Notes: a model not told the origin generated them from the sequence alone. Counted from the stretch's first letter, positions 18,011 through 26,149 are shown. The stretch is DNA of 64,000 bases from Maribacter aquimaris (GCF_014596745.1 NZ_JABTCF010000001.1:806001-870000); one strand, 5' to 3'. Translations and numbers: made by a program.

Positions 18011-19199
18011 AATTTCTATGTGGCTTACTTTGATATCCATTGTCTGTTGTAATATTTCCCTTTGGGTCAACGTAATTTTTACCCGCCATAATAGAAAGAC
18101 CAGCTTTTTCAAGTGTATCTCCCTTACCTTTTGATAAATTTTCCAACTGGGCTTTTAAAATGATTTTTGTCCTTGCGCTACCAAAAAGTTCTTCAGCTAT
18201 TCCAAAATCTCCTTTTTTAAGACGCTCCCATTTTTCTTTATAACTTTTAGCAAAAGCGATAAATTGATTATAATACTCCTTATCCTTATCCCATTTGTCT
18301 GTGAAATCTTCTTCAGGATTTACAGGATTTAGCACTTTGATTCTTTTATATATACCACGATTTTCAAAAAGTTGTTGATACTCTGAATAATTACCTATTA
18401 TACGGTTTAAAACATTATCTATGGTTTCATATATTGATGCCTCTCCTTGATAAAGTTGTCCAAAAATTGTAGTCAAAACAATACTAGAAGTCCTATGTTT
18501 TGGGTTTTTATCAAAAAATATGTCACGATATCGTTTGGTTAGCTGTACTGCTCTTTTTAGAGGTTCTTTTGAATAAAAATTCTCGTCTGGTAAATCCGTC
18601 TGTTCTGCTTCCGATAAAATGACAAAATTTTCAAATGCCTTTCTGAGTAAAATTGGTTGACGAACATCTTTAGCTACATCTAAGAACCAACCGCTATAAC
18701 CTTTTGGAAATGTAGATGTCCAAGACGCCAACTCACGGTCTGGAACCATCAATTTATCCTCATCCTTAATGACAATGCAACCAGGAAGAATATCCAAATG
18801 GAAATCGCCAGAATAATTTATTCTTGCACATCTATTTTTTGGTATAAGTTTAGGTCGATAAACATCATTTCCTCTAAAGACACGGATTAAATGATTATAG
18901 ATTTCTGATGACGTATAATTATGGTACAAATCTCTAATATGGACGACAATATCCAAATCAAATTCATCTTTACCAAAAGGTTTGGTTGTTGTGCCAATGG
19001 CCTTTGAGCCTTGCGGATATACAACAAAATCTACCTTTGAAAAAAATACGGTATCTGCTTTTAGAACATCGTAAATGGCATTATAAGCAGATTTCATTCT
19101 ATTAGAACGCGAATCGTCCAACTCAAGTGATTCTGCCATTCTGGCGAGTAGGTCTTCCCTTTGAAAACCTTGATTGTATAAGTATTCTTGAAAATTCAT
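18000..19199 (-). CDS. CD-NTase (cGAS/DncV-like nucleotidyltransferase) of CBASS
   Basis: This 399-aa nucleotidyltransferase would make a cyclic oligonucleotide alarm signal after phage infection. The active site is complete: the GS motif QGSKAIGT (G64, S65), the metal-binding pair FDLDIVV (D81, D83) and a third acidic residue in FHLDILPG (D136). The C-terminus is NYGG, a ubiquitin-like Gly-Gly end suited to conjugation by the E2 encoded next. Its ATG follows directly on the stop codon of the 2TM-NUDIX gene, with no gap. The clade and product nucleotide cannot be told by eye. Confidence 0.92.
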   Translation of the reverse strand: MNFQEYLYNQGFQREDLLARMAESLELDDSRSNRMKSAYNAIYDVLKADTVFFSKVDFVVYPQGSKAIGTTTKPFGKDEFDLDIVVHIRDLYHNYTSSEIYNHLIRVFRGNDVYRPKLIPKNRCARINYSGDFHLDILPGCIVIKDEDKLMVPDRELASWTSTFPKGYSGWFLDVAKDVRQPILLRKAFENFVILSEAEQTDLPDENFYSKEPLKRAVQLTKRYRDIFFDKNPKHRTSSIVLTTIFGQLYQGEASIYETIDNVLNRIIGNYSEYQQLFENRGIYKRIKVLNPVNPEEDFTDKWDKDKEYYNQFIAFAKSYKEKWERLKKGDFGIAEELFGSARTKIILKAQLENLSKGKGDTLEKAGLSIMAGKNYVDPKGNITTDNGYQSKPHRNYGG

Positions 19200-20027
19200 C
19201 TATATTGTAAATTTGGTGTGTTGTCCTATTTTTAATTTATGGTCGTTAAAACATTCCTTTTCAATTTCGTCCTTTGTTACAAATGCAAACTGACTTGTGA
19301 AAGTATCTTTTGCAAGTAGTTCTTTTAATTCTTGAAATTGATTAGTACTTAGTTCTATTTGAAATATGTCGTAAATTAATGTATGAAATTGTTCGTTTTT
19401 AAACCTATTTTGCTTGCTGAGAATATTCTCGTGCGAGCACAAATATTCCGCACGTATGGTTTTAAAATTTTTTCGACTTACGATTTTAGTTTCCAAAAGT
19501 TCTTCGTAAAATTCCCTCCAAACACCAGTTTCCCTGTCTTTACGAGATTTGAACCAACGGATTATTTCTGGGGTATATTTAGCTTTCGCAAAAAATCGTA
19601 AATCATCAGGGTTTTTTTCGTCTGATTTAGGGTGTGCTTCCCACTCCTTATAAATATCTTTGTTTCCAATAATTTTATAAACTCCACCAACAGGCTGATA
19701 CTGGTCGACTTTTGAACCTTTTACAAGAAAATATTTTTCAGTACCCGAAAGCTTAATTCTCATCAAATAGCTTAGGGATACATAAGTTTCCTTATTGGGA
19801 ATAAATAATGAGCATCTCAATGAAATCCAAAAATATTTCCCTTGACATTTAATCGTTTCATAAATACCCATCACACAGGTTGATAAAACTGCAAATGCAA
19901 CGGCAACAAGAATTTCTTTATGAAAATCCGTTACAGGATTTAGATAAAAATATCTGTAAATAAGGTAGCCTACTGCGCAGAAAAAAACTATCACATACCC
20001 AAAAAATCGCCTCAATTCTTTACTCAT
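19200..20027 (-). CDS. 2TM-SMODS-associated NUDIX CBASS effector
   Basis: This 275-aa protein has two N-terminal membrane helices (about residues 8-27 and 38-57). A soluble domain begins near residue 70 and carries a degenerate NUDIX core: VKGSKVDQYQPVGGVYKI, then REFYEELLE (about 184-192) as the remnant of the NUDIX box. This is the SMODS-associated 2TM-NUDIX architecture known among CBASS effectors, where ligand sensing by the NUDIX part triggers membrane damage through the helices. It sits directly before the CD-NTase. It overlaps the LRAT-like gene by 8 bp, so all are one translation-coupled unit. Confidence 0.85.
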   Translation of the reverse strand: MSKELRRFFGYVIVFFCAVGYLIYRYFYLNPVTDFHKEILVAVAFAVLSTCVMGIYETIKCQGKYFWISLRCSLFIPNKETYVSLSYLMRIKLSGTEKYFLVKGSKVDQYQPVGGVYKIIGNKDIYKEWEAHPKSDEKNPDDLRFFAKAKYTPEIIRWFKSRKDRETGVWREFYEELLETKIVSRKNFKTIRAEYLCSHENILSKQNRFKNEQFHTLIYDIFQIELSTNQFQELKELLAKDTFTSQFAFVTKDEIEKECFNDHKLKIGQHTKFTI

Positions 20028-20436
20028 CTGTTGAAACTAATTTTAAGAAAATAGCGCTTGCCAAAATGACGAAACCAGTAGTTACTTGACTACTTTCAAT
20101 TTTCCCAAACTGTACCCAATTAGCAAAATGCTCGCAGTTAAAATTTATAAGACTGTATTTTTCTCCCAATTTTGAATAAGCTCTATTAATAGCTTGATTG
20201 CGCTGAAAATATGAACCACTAAATCTTCGAACTCCTGTAGGTTCGTAATCCTGTAATAGCTTCATTAATTCGTTATAGTGCAATTCTTTAACACCATCAG
20301 ACAGGTTGCCCACAAAAGTGTTATTACCTACATATACGATGTAGTGGTTTAAAATTCGTCCTAAACCCTTTCGCTTTTTTGCAAGAATTACATCTCCAGC
20401 AAAGAGGGTGGATAGGTTGGGTATTGTATTCATCAT
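20020..20436 (-). CDS. LRAT-like (NlpC/P60-superfamily) protein with C-terminal membrane helix
   Basis: The product is 138 aa if begun at the ATG at 20436, 4 bp after the stop of the small upstream gene. A further upstream ATG at 20475 would overlap that gene in another frame. Landmarks of the lecithin:retinol acyltransferase family are present: NHYIVYVG with the catalytic histidine, and FNCEHFANWVQFG with the catalytic cysteine. One hydrophobic helix (TTGFVILASAIFLKL) ends the protein. Relatives act as thiol phospholipases/acyltransferases on membrane lipids. It overlaps the CBASS effector gene by 8 bp, so it is part of the CBASS operon. A role as a second, lipid-directed effector is inference. 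Confidence 0.75.
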   Translation of the reverse strand: MMNTIPNLSTLFAGDVILAKKRKGLGRILNHYIVYVGNNTFVGNLSDGVKELHYNELMKLLQDYEPTGVRRFSGSYFQRNQAINRAYSKLGEKYSLINFNCEHFANWVQFGKIESSQVTTGFVILASAIFLKLVSTDE

Positions 20437-20440
20437 ATTT

Positions 20441-20614
20441 CTATTTTTCTTTTCTGACTCCTTTAAATTTTCCACCTGTCGTTTTCACTTCCATAAACTG
20501 ACCATTTTCAGCATTCCGCTTAACATACAAGTTTGTCTTTGGATTAAGCACTTGTGACCTTTGTTTTACAGCTCCTTTTCGAGCGTTATCCCCTGTTGGT
20601 TTATTTGTTGCCAT
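20441..20614 (-). CDS. 57-aa basic conserved small protein heading the CBASS operon
   Basis: The frame runs ATG at 20614 to stop at 20441 and encodes 57 residues beginning MATNKPTGDNARKGAVK and ending KGVRKEK. The pattern GDNxRxGAVKxRSQxxNPKT followed by VKR and a KGVRKE end is one I recall as a small conserved protein found in many bacteria without assigned function; I cannot name a domain. It is rich in Lys/Arg, with no membrane helix. It is the first gene after the divergent control region and stops 4 bp before the LRAT-like gene. It could be an antidote or regulator for the latter, which is inference. Confidence 0.65.
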   Translation of the reverse strand: MATNKPTGDNARKGAVKQRSQVLNPKTNLYVKRNAENGQFMEVKTTGGKFKGVRKEK

Positions 20615-20638
20615 ATTAGTATTTGTTAAAAATTTTAT

Positions 20639-20701
20639 TAGTTTTGCTTTTGCGTGTTACTACACCCTCAGTACGCAAAACCATTCCCAACGCTTTTGCG
20701 T
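20639..20701. promoter_or_regulatory. Repeat-bearing divergent control region between CBASS and the sigma-factor gene
   Basis: The 94-bp gap between the two start codons carries GCTTTTGCGT at 20646-20655 and again exactly at 20692-20701, with an inverted ACGCAAAAC at 20673-20681. TAGTTTTG at 20639-20646 matches the Bacteroidota -7 element TAnnTTTG on the plus strand, though no TTG is seen at the usual distance. The repeats are candidate operators that would let one protein control both transcription units. Confidence 0.5.
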
Positions 20702-20708
20702 ATAAGAA

Positions 20709-21389
20709 ATGAAAGCATTGATGTCTAATTGGAATAAACTTAAAGATGAACCCACATTAAGGTTAGCTGAACTGTTTCAGGACAATCTTAGCTCTGAGTC
20801 TCAAAAGGAAAATGCTTTTCACGCAATTTGTTACAGATTTAAGGATGATGTTTTAAAAAGAAGTGAAATATTTTGTAAAAGGTTTGGTCACGACATTACA
20901 GTTGCGGAACAGATTACAACAGCAACATTTACTTCATACGCAAAAAAAGGTGGCTTTTTGATTCAAAAAGCTAACCAACAGGATGTAGATGATGCTTTTA
21001 AAAGTTATTTATTCAAGATAACTAAGAATGAACTCACTAATTATTATCGAGAAGAGCAAAGAAAAAAAAATTACCCTTATGATGGAACTGAACGTATTAT
21101 CACAGAACTCCCAGTTTTAGAAGGGATGAAATTAAGTCTTGAGCAGTCAATTATTTTAAAGGCAATAGAATCTCTCACTCCTTCTCAGCGAACAGTTTAT
21201 TTAACATATAGTCAATATGAGAAATTAGGGTTCAACCTTCCGAAAAAGCTTCTACAAGAACTTCGCATTCAACTTGGTGGTATCTCGCAAACAACTATTC
21301 GAACTTATAAAAAAGAAGCTTTTGACAAGATTAAAAACTTTACAGAAGTAATGAAGTTAACTAAAGAATTATCCGATGGAAAAATCTAA
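20709..21389 (+). CDS. Sigma-70-family RNA polymerase sigma factor, divergent from CBASS
   Basis: This 226-aa protein has sigma region 2-like sequence at about residues 45-120 (AEQITTATFTSYAKKGGF, then KSYLFKITKNELTNYYREEQRKK). Its region 4-like C-terminus, at about 150-210, has SLTPSQRTVYLTY and SQTTIRTYKKEAFDKI. There is no anti-sigma signature next to it. It starts 94 bp from the CBASS operon in the opposite direction and overlaps the following gene by 14 bp. It could switch on CBASS or ICE genes; the target is unknown. The match to classic ECF factors is loose. Confidence 0.7.
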   Translation: MKALMSNWNKLKDEPTLRLAELFQDNLSSESQKENAFHAICYRFKDDVLKRSEIFCKRFGHDITVAEQITTATFTSYAKKGGFLIQKANQQDVDDAFKSYLFKITKNELTNYYREEQRKKNYPYDGTERIITELPVLEGMKLSLEQSIILKAIESLTPSQRTVYLTYSQYEKLGFNLPKKLLQELRIQLGGISQTTIRTYKKEAFDKIKNFTEVMKLTKELSDGKI

Positions 21390-22119
21390 AATTGACGAAA
21401 TATTGGTTTCTTTAGGCTTTGGTTTTCCCGAAAGTAAGAGTGAAAATATTGCATTTGAAGAAACTTTCGAAAATTATCAATTTGAAGCTGATGCTAATAA
21501 AATAGACTCAGAAAAGATTTTAAAAAGCTTAAAACCTAAAAGAAAAGGAACTAATATAGACTATCATCGAAGAACTGTATTAGCTGCCGAAATTGTATAC
21601 AAACTTCATAAGGAAAACACATTAGGGCATTTGAAACTTCAGAAATTGATATATCTATGTCAACATTCCGCTCAGATGGATTTATATACTAACTTTCTAA
21701 AACAAGCTATGGGTCCATACGATAATAGACTTATGCGGTCACTAGATAAACAGTTTAAAGTTAATCAATGGTTTCAATTTTCAGGTGGGGAATATCTAAA
21801 ATATCAACCACTCTCAAAAGTAGGTGGTCATAGAGAGTGGTATGAAAAATACTTTTCAAATCAACTTTCTGAAATTGACTTTATTATAGAGAAATTTAGA
21901 ATAACAAAAACCAAAAGGGTCGAATTAATTGCTACTGTGTTTGCTTGTTGGAAAGAAATCATTGAAGAAAAACAGCTTTTTAATAATGAAATTTTGATAA
22001 AAAAATTCTATAATTGGCATCCTGATAAATCGAAATTTTCTAAACAAGAAATTATCGAAATTATTGAGTGGATGAAAAATGAAGGTTTCTATCCGAATAT
22101 TGACCTAGCCTCCTCATAA
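21376..22119 (+). CDS. SocA/Panacea-like (DUF4065) domain protein
   Basis: This 247-aa protein has residues about 65-180 in the Panacea/SocA-like pattern: AAEIVYKLHKE, LKLQKLIYLCQH, then AMGPYDNRLMRSL. Such domains act as antitoxins, chaperones or proteolytic adaptors (SocA, GepA) and also occur beside defence genes. The first 60 residues look disordered or linker-like. It overlaps the sigma-factor gene by 14 bp, so the pair is translationally coupled, which suggests it controls or protects the sigma factor. Its 3' end overlaps the convergent coupling-protein gene by 31 bp. Confidence 0.7.
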   Translation: MEKSKIDEILVSLGFGFPESKSENIAFEETFENYQFEADANKIDSEKILKSLKPKRKGTNIDYHRRTVLAAEIVYKLHKENTLGHLKLQKLIYLCQHSAQMDLYTNFLKQAMGPYDNRLMRSLDKQFKVNQWFQFSGGEYLKYQPLSKVGGHREWYEKYFSNQLSEIDFIIEKFRITKTKRVELIATVFACWKEIIEEKQLFNNEILIKKFYNWHPDKSKFSKQEIIEIIEWMKNEGFYPNIDLASS

Positions 22120-23669
22120 ACCATCTCAAAATTTTCTGCCAAATCAACCTGAGAAAACTGCTTCGAATCCTTTGGTAACGCTCTTTGAATTTCAGCCAAT
22201 TTAAATTGAACTTTCTTATCCTTCCCATCAGCATACGTGATAAACTCGCCTTGTTTTAATCTAAAAAATACATCTGCCCTAATTTTTGGAATTTCCTTTT
22301 CTCCAGTAGTAATTCGTGTATCAAAATCAAGGTTATGCCCACGACTTATACTTTTTGTTGGGTCTTTAATAATTTCAAAAAAGCGTTCGTAATATTTAGC
22401 GGTGTCTGGGTCGTTGACTTTTCCGAAAAACTGATAGGAAAGATTACTTAAAATTGCCTTGCTTGCCTTATCGCCATACATCATATCATTCTGAATTTTA
22501 TCCTGCATCACATAAATAGTAGAGATGTTATAACTTCGTAATGTTGCAGGAATACGGTGCATATTTAATAGTCGAATGGTAGGTGCTTCTTCCATTAATA
22601 GAAATGAAGGTTCGCTATTTCTCACACTCATTTGTTTGGTAATGGTATGAATAATAGTTGCGATTACAGGCGAATATGAAGTTTCAAATTTTGGGTTGTT
22701 TACAATCGAAATCACACAAGGATTTTTAGAATCATTTATATTGAGTGGCACTTCATCTGCGGATAGTGTCATAAAAATACGCTGTGTACTAATTCTTTTC
22801 AACGCATTTGCCAATGTACTTTTAACACCTGCGGTCTGCCTTTCAGAATCCTTACCGCTTATAAAGGCATCTGCCATTGCCCTAGAGGTTGTATTTGTTT
22901 CCAAAAACTGGATAAGACTGTCTGTATCCAGATATTGATAAACAGCTATTAAATGTGGCAAAGTGCAGAATTGAGAATAATCGGTTTTCAATTTCCAAAT
23001 CAAGCCGCCAATCAAACCTTCCGCAGCATCATTAAAGAATTTTGTTGTGCCGGTTGTCCCGCTTTCCCTTTGTTCCAATAGGTTTTCAATCAATACCCGT
23101 GATACCTCGTTTACGCTTTCCTCGTTCTCTAAATACCGTGGTGCAATAGGATTTACTCGATGTATAATTCTATCAAAGGAAATGACCTTAAACGGAATAT
23201 CGCCATCCTTAAAAAGTGGATATGCCATTTCGGTCAATTCAAAATCTTTGTAATCGTGGATAATTCCACAAAAATTTTCTTTCCGGAAGTGTTTCAGGAA
23301 ACCATAAACCACGCTTTCCGTCTTTCCACTACCAGCAGAACCTATAATGGATGCACCACGTTTAATATTATCTAATTTGAAGTTTCCTTTATTAGTAGCA
23401 AAATTGACTTGGTACTTGGTATTTCCGTTTTGTACATTTTCAGTTTTATGTAAAAAAACATACAGTCCTGTATTAATTAATAGTAGAGGACAAACCAAAT
23501 AGAGTAATAGCGATACTAATTCATTCCCTTCAGAAATATAGAATACGAGAAATGAAAGCATTGCGACATTTAGAACAAACGCATATTTACTTACTCTAAA
23601 CATCGCATAGAAAACGGTACTGGTCAGACCAATAATCGAAAGTATCGTTATAAGATTATTTATTTGCAT
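22089..23669 (-). CDS. Type IV coupling protein (VirD4/MobC-like)
   Basis: This 526-aa inner membrane ATPase delivers the relaxase-DNA complex to the channel. The N-terminal segment holds membrane helices (about residues 5-75). The Walker A motif is IGSAGSGKTES (about 105-115) and a Walker B-like strand is SFLLMEEAPTIRL (about 350). The region also shows NDAAEGLIGGLIW and QDKIQNDMMYG, typical of the TraG/VirD4 family. It starts 5 bp after the relaxase gene on the same strand, in the usual mobilisation order BfmA-relaxase-coupling protein. Confidence 0.92.
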   Translation of the reverse strand: MQINNLITILSIIGLTSTVFYAMFRVSKYAFVLNVAMLSFLVFYISEGNELVSLLLYLVCPLLLINTGLYVFLHKTENVQNGNTKYQVNFATNKGNFKLDNIKRGASIIGSAGSGKTESVVYGFLKHFRKENFCGIIHDYKDFELTEMAYPLFKDGDIPFKVISFDRIIHRVNPIAPRYLENEESVNEVSRVLIENLLEQRESGTTGTTKFFNDAAEGLIGGLIWKLKTDYSQFCTLPHLIAVYQYLDTDSLIQFLETNTTSRAMADAFISGKDSERQTAGVKSTLANALKRISTQRIFMTLSADEVPLNINDSKNPCVISIVNNPKFETSYSPVIATIIHTITKQMSVRNSEPSFLLMEEAPTIRLLNMHRIPATLRSYNISTIYVMQDKIQNDMMYGDKASKAILSNLSYQFFGKVNDPDTAKYYERFFEIIKDPTKSISRGHNLDFDTRITTGEKEIPKIRADVFFRLKQGEFITYADGKDKKVQFKLAEIQRALPKDSKQFSQVDLAENFEMVYEEARSIFG

Positions 23670-23674
23670 AACTG

Positions 23675-24706
23675 TTAGATTCCAATTGAACTTGATTTTA
23701 TGGCCACTTCTGCGCCACGTCTTAACCGTTTAAAAACTCGAAGTGCGATTTGTGCCTGACTTACAGGAATACTTGGAATGACTGGTAATCCTGTTTTTGT
23801 AATCATTTTGAAAGCCAATGCTTTTTCATTAGCTGGTAATTTCATCAAAGCAGCAAAATAGATGTTAGGATTTTTTACAAAATCCTTCCGAGCTTTATAG
23901 GTTTCAGCAAAGTTGCGTTTGTAGCCAAATGTCTTGTCAAAAATCTTTTCTGCTTTCTCAAAAAATTTGTCTCGGTCAAAACCACGTTTTACATTTTTTC
24001 CGTGCATTTCAACTTCCGAAGCTTTGTGTTTACTACCAGGCGAAAGGCTTACCGAATTTGAAGCATCTTTTCTGCTCACGATGATATGAATGTGACTTTG
24101 ATTTCCGTCTTTTGCCATTCCCTGGACTATCCGTTTTCCACTTTGTTGATGTGGTGCTTGTCGTTCCAGTTTGACGATTTCTCTTTTCATTTGTTTGATA
24201 TTCCCTTCAGCTCGTCCTTCTTGGATATTTCGGATATCCGTTTTTAGCTGCAATATTTTTGTAGCGAAAGGTTGGTTTTCCTTTATCTGAAAATCTGTTC
24301 CCTTAAAGGTTCGTTGATGTTCAATTTTAGCATAATATTTAATGTCATCAATTGTTATGGGTCGTCCGTTTATTTCCCGATTGAATGATGCAACGTAATC
24401 TTTCATTATTTCTTTGGTGTAGGTTTTTAAATCTTCACTACTGTTCTGTAATCGTCTTAATTCATACTTCGATGGACTGACTGTAATCGAATAAAATTTG
24501 GGTTCTTTCTTTTTTAATTTTGCGGTGTTTCCATCGATTTCTTTTACGACTTCTTCAGTGGAAATTTCATCGCCATATTGATTGAAAAAATGTTCCATAT
24601 CTTGTTGTTCTAAACCTTCATTTTCTTTCTCTAAATAGCCTACAAAATCTGCTGAACTTTGGCTATAATTACCACCTAATTTTTGAGCTGTGATTGTGAT
24701 ATACAT
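23675..24706 (-). CDS. Relaxase (MobB-like, DUF5712 family)
   Basis: This 343-aa protein would nick the ICE at oriT and pilot the strand. The N-terminus carries SSADFVGYLEKE and an acidic segment. The metal-binding histidine motif of relaxases is in QSHIHIIVSRKD (about residue 210), followed by SLSPGSKHK. This matches the DUF5712/MobB mobilisation proteins of Bacteroidota. It sits between the BfmA-like accessory gene and the coupling protein, with 11- and 5-bp gaps. It is complete, with no frameshift. Confidence 0.88.
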   Translation of the reverse strand: MYITITAQKLGGNYSQSSADFVGYLEKENEGLEQQDMEHFFNQYGDEISTEEVVKEIDGNTAKLKKKEPKFYSITVSPSKYELRRLQNSSEDLKTYTKEIMKDYVASFNREINGRPITIDDIKYYAKIEHQRTFKGTDFQIKENQPFATKILQLKTDIRNIQEGRAEGNIKQMKREIVKLERQAPHQQSGKRIVQGMAKDGNQSHIHIIVSRKDASNSVSLSPGSKHKASEVEMHGKNVKRGFDRDKFFEKAEKIFDKTFGYKRNFAETYKARKDFVKNPNIYFAALMKLPANEKALAFKMITKTGLPVIPSIPVSQAQIALRVFKRLRRGAEVAIKSSSIGI

Positions 24707-24717
24707 CCTTCAAATAT

Positions 24718-25098
24718 TTATAGTTGATTACTTAGATTTTGCTTTTCGCGAAAGCGTACTTCCTTTTTTTCTTCAGCATATTTCTTTTCTATAATCAGCG
24801 GTTTTTTAGTTGGCTCTTCAGTTTCAAAAAGAGACTGAATCATCGCCACCGTAGGTTTGGTTTGTGTCTTTTCAACGTCCCTCATTATGGCGATAACTGC
24901 ATTGATTCTTTTTAAAAGTTTGGCTTCGATAGTTCGTCCTGTTGGTCCTAATTTTTCTTTGGGGGAAATCTCATTGTAGAAGAAAAAATCGAGCATCGTT
25001 GCCATTGCCTCGGTGTGCGATTTGAAGTATGTGTGTGAGAAAGTTTGGAAACGTTTTGCTGTTTCCTTTTTGAATCTAATTCCAATAAATGAGTCCAT
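24718..25098 (-). CDS. BfmA/BtgA-family mobilisation accessory protein
   Basis: This 126-aa protein begins FIGIRFKKETAKRFQTFS. This and the following helix (SHTEAMATMLDFFFYNEI) fit the ribbon-helix-helix-like N-terminus of BfmA/BtgA proteins, which bind oriT next to the relaxase. The C-terminal half is charged and probably disordered. It is the first gene of the minus-strand mobilisation operon. Upstream lies the probable oriT with a repeated TTTGTCGCAAA, a likely binding site for this protein. Confidence 0.85.
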   Translation of the reverse strand: MDSFIGIRFKKETAKRFQTFSHTYFKSHTEAMATMLDFFFYNEISPKEKLGPTGRTIEAKLLKRINAVIAIMRDVEKTQTKPTVAMIQSLFETEEPTKKPLIIEKKYAEEKKEVRFREKQNLSNQL

Positions 25099-25450
25099 AT
25101 TTCGCCGATTTGTCGCAAAACCATCCCTAAAAATGGGCGTTTCCAGCCCGTTTGTCGCAAATCGTTGATTGTCAGGAAATTAAAATATATTCAAATCACT
25201 GATAATCAGCAGTTTGAAAACGAAAAGGAATCCGAAACATCGCGCAGCGTGTTACCCTCTTGCTATTCCTTTTCGTCACGCGCAAGCGTGACAAAAATCC
25301 ATACAATCCGGTTAAAAAACCGATTGCCATTTTAGGAAAATAATTTTCCGATATGTTATTTTAGATGTGTACGGTTATCGGCGAAAGTCGAAAAGTGGAT
25401 AACCTTACTTTAATTTGTGTGCTGTATTTCCAGCGAAATAAAGATACGCC
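25099..25450. other. Probable oriT region with direct and inverted repeats
   Basis: This gene-free stretch precedes the mobilisation operon. It holds TTTGTCGCAAA at 25109-25119 and 25151-25161, and GGGC/GCCC arms between them. CGAAAAGGAA at 25221-25230 is the exact inverse of TTCCTTTTCG at 25266-25275. The latter runs into a perfect hairpin, GTCACGC-GCAA-GCGTGAC, at 25275-25292. Position and repeat structure are those of an origin of transfer; the nick site itself cannot be read off. Confidence 0.6.
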
Positions 25451-25486
25451 TTTTTATTGATATGAGAATAATTAGCATATAAAAAA

Positions 25487-25507
25487 CACCCCTAAAATTT
25501 AGAGGTG
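25487..25507 (-). terminator. Rho-independent terminator after the 65-aa gene
   Basis: CACCCCTAAA and TTTAGAGGTG form a stem with one mismatch. On the minus strand it is followed by six T residues (25481-25486). It ends the small leading-region transcript before oriT. Confidence 0.7.
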
Positions 25508-25528
25508 CTTAAAACTAACTTTAGGAAA

Positions 25529-25726
25529 TTAGATGTTAAAAACGAAGTTGTAATTATATAGGTTTTTAAACATTTCTTCGTCTATTAAATTTTCATAATT
25601 TGCCCCAGTTTCTTCAACATACTTTTTTATGGAATCCCCAAAAAGATGTGTAACGTGCTCTCTTGAAACTTGTAAAAGTTCCTCTTGTTTCTCCATACTT
25701 AAATCTTGAAATTTTATATAAATCAT
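25529..25726 (-). CDS. 65-aa hypothetical acidic protein
   Basis: I do not recognise this protein. It has 65 residues beginning MIYIKFQDLSMEKQEELL, is acidic and helical, and has no membrane segment or cysteines. Its start codon lies 11 bp after the stop of the DUF6876-like gene, and a terminator lies 20 bp after its own stop, so it is the last gene of a real minus-strand unit. Small acidic proteins in ICE leading regions are often anti-defence or DNA-mimic candidates; that is only inference here. Confidence 0.55.
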   Translation of the reverse strand: MIYIKFQDLSMEKQEELLQVSREHVTHLFGDSIKKYVEETGANYENLIDEEMFKNLYNYNFVFNI

Positions 25727-25737
25727 AGCTTCAAAAT

Positions 25738-26118
25738 TTAGTATTCGCTTGGTAACATCAACGTATTATTTACAAAAAATAACCGCAGTTCATCAAGTGG
25801 AAAATCGGTAACCCGATAGCCGTATTTTTCTAAAATATTATCATTGCCATCGCTGTAAATTATTTCAGCTTCATAACCAGAATAATCTTGTTTTTCTTCG
25901 GGCAATCTTTTGAAGTCAATGGTAATAAATTCACTTCGGTTCATCAGACTTTTTGCAATTACGGACGTGTCCGTAATAAGCCAAAAACATTCAGCAACTT
26001 CTGATAAATATTTTAGTCCATCTGTAAAACGGGTTTTCAATAATGGTAAAGAGTAGAACATTTCAGTTCCATTAAAATATTGCAATTGCTCTTTAATTTC
26101 GTTAACTTGTGCCTTCAT
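25738..26118 (-). CDS. DUF6876-like conserved ICE protein
   Basis: This 126-aa protein begins NEIKEQLQYFNGTEMFY and continues with a TRFTDGLKYLSEVAECFWL segment, the pattern of the DUF6876 family that recurs in Bacteroidota conjugative elements. Its function is unknown. There is no signal peptide or membrane helix, so it is cytoplasmic. It is followed after 11 bp by the 65-aa gene and preceded by the terminator of ssb. It therefore has its own promoter in the 30-bp gap or receives read-through. Confidence 0.7.
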   Translation of the reverse strand: MKAQVNEIKEQLQYFNGTEMFYSLPLLKTRFTDGLKYLSEVAECFWLITDTSVIAKSLMNRSEFITIDFKRLPEEKQDYSGYEAEIIYSDGNDNILEKYGYRVTDFPLDELRLFFVNNTLMLPSEY

Positions 26119-26149
26119 TGTTATTACATTTTATTAGTTAATAATGAAA

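Noticed and set aside
18010-18112. Longer N-terminus for the E2-like protein
   Set aside because: It would overlap the CD-NTase gene by 113 bp, and the added residues look like out-of-frame CD-NTase sequence; the ATG at 18010 gives a normal E2-like start.
24948-25160. Minus-strand frame of 70 codons overlapping the BfmA-like gene
   Set aside because: It lies mostly inside the BfmA-like gene in another frame and in the oriT repeats; no conserved features.
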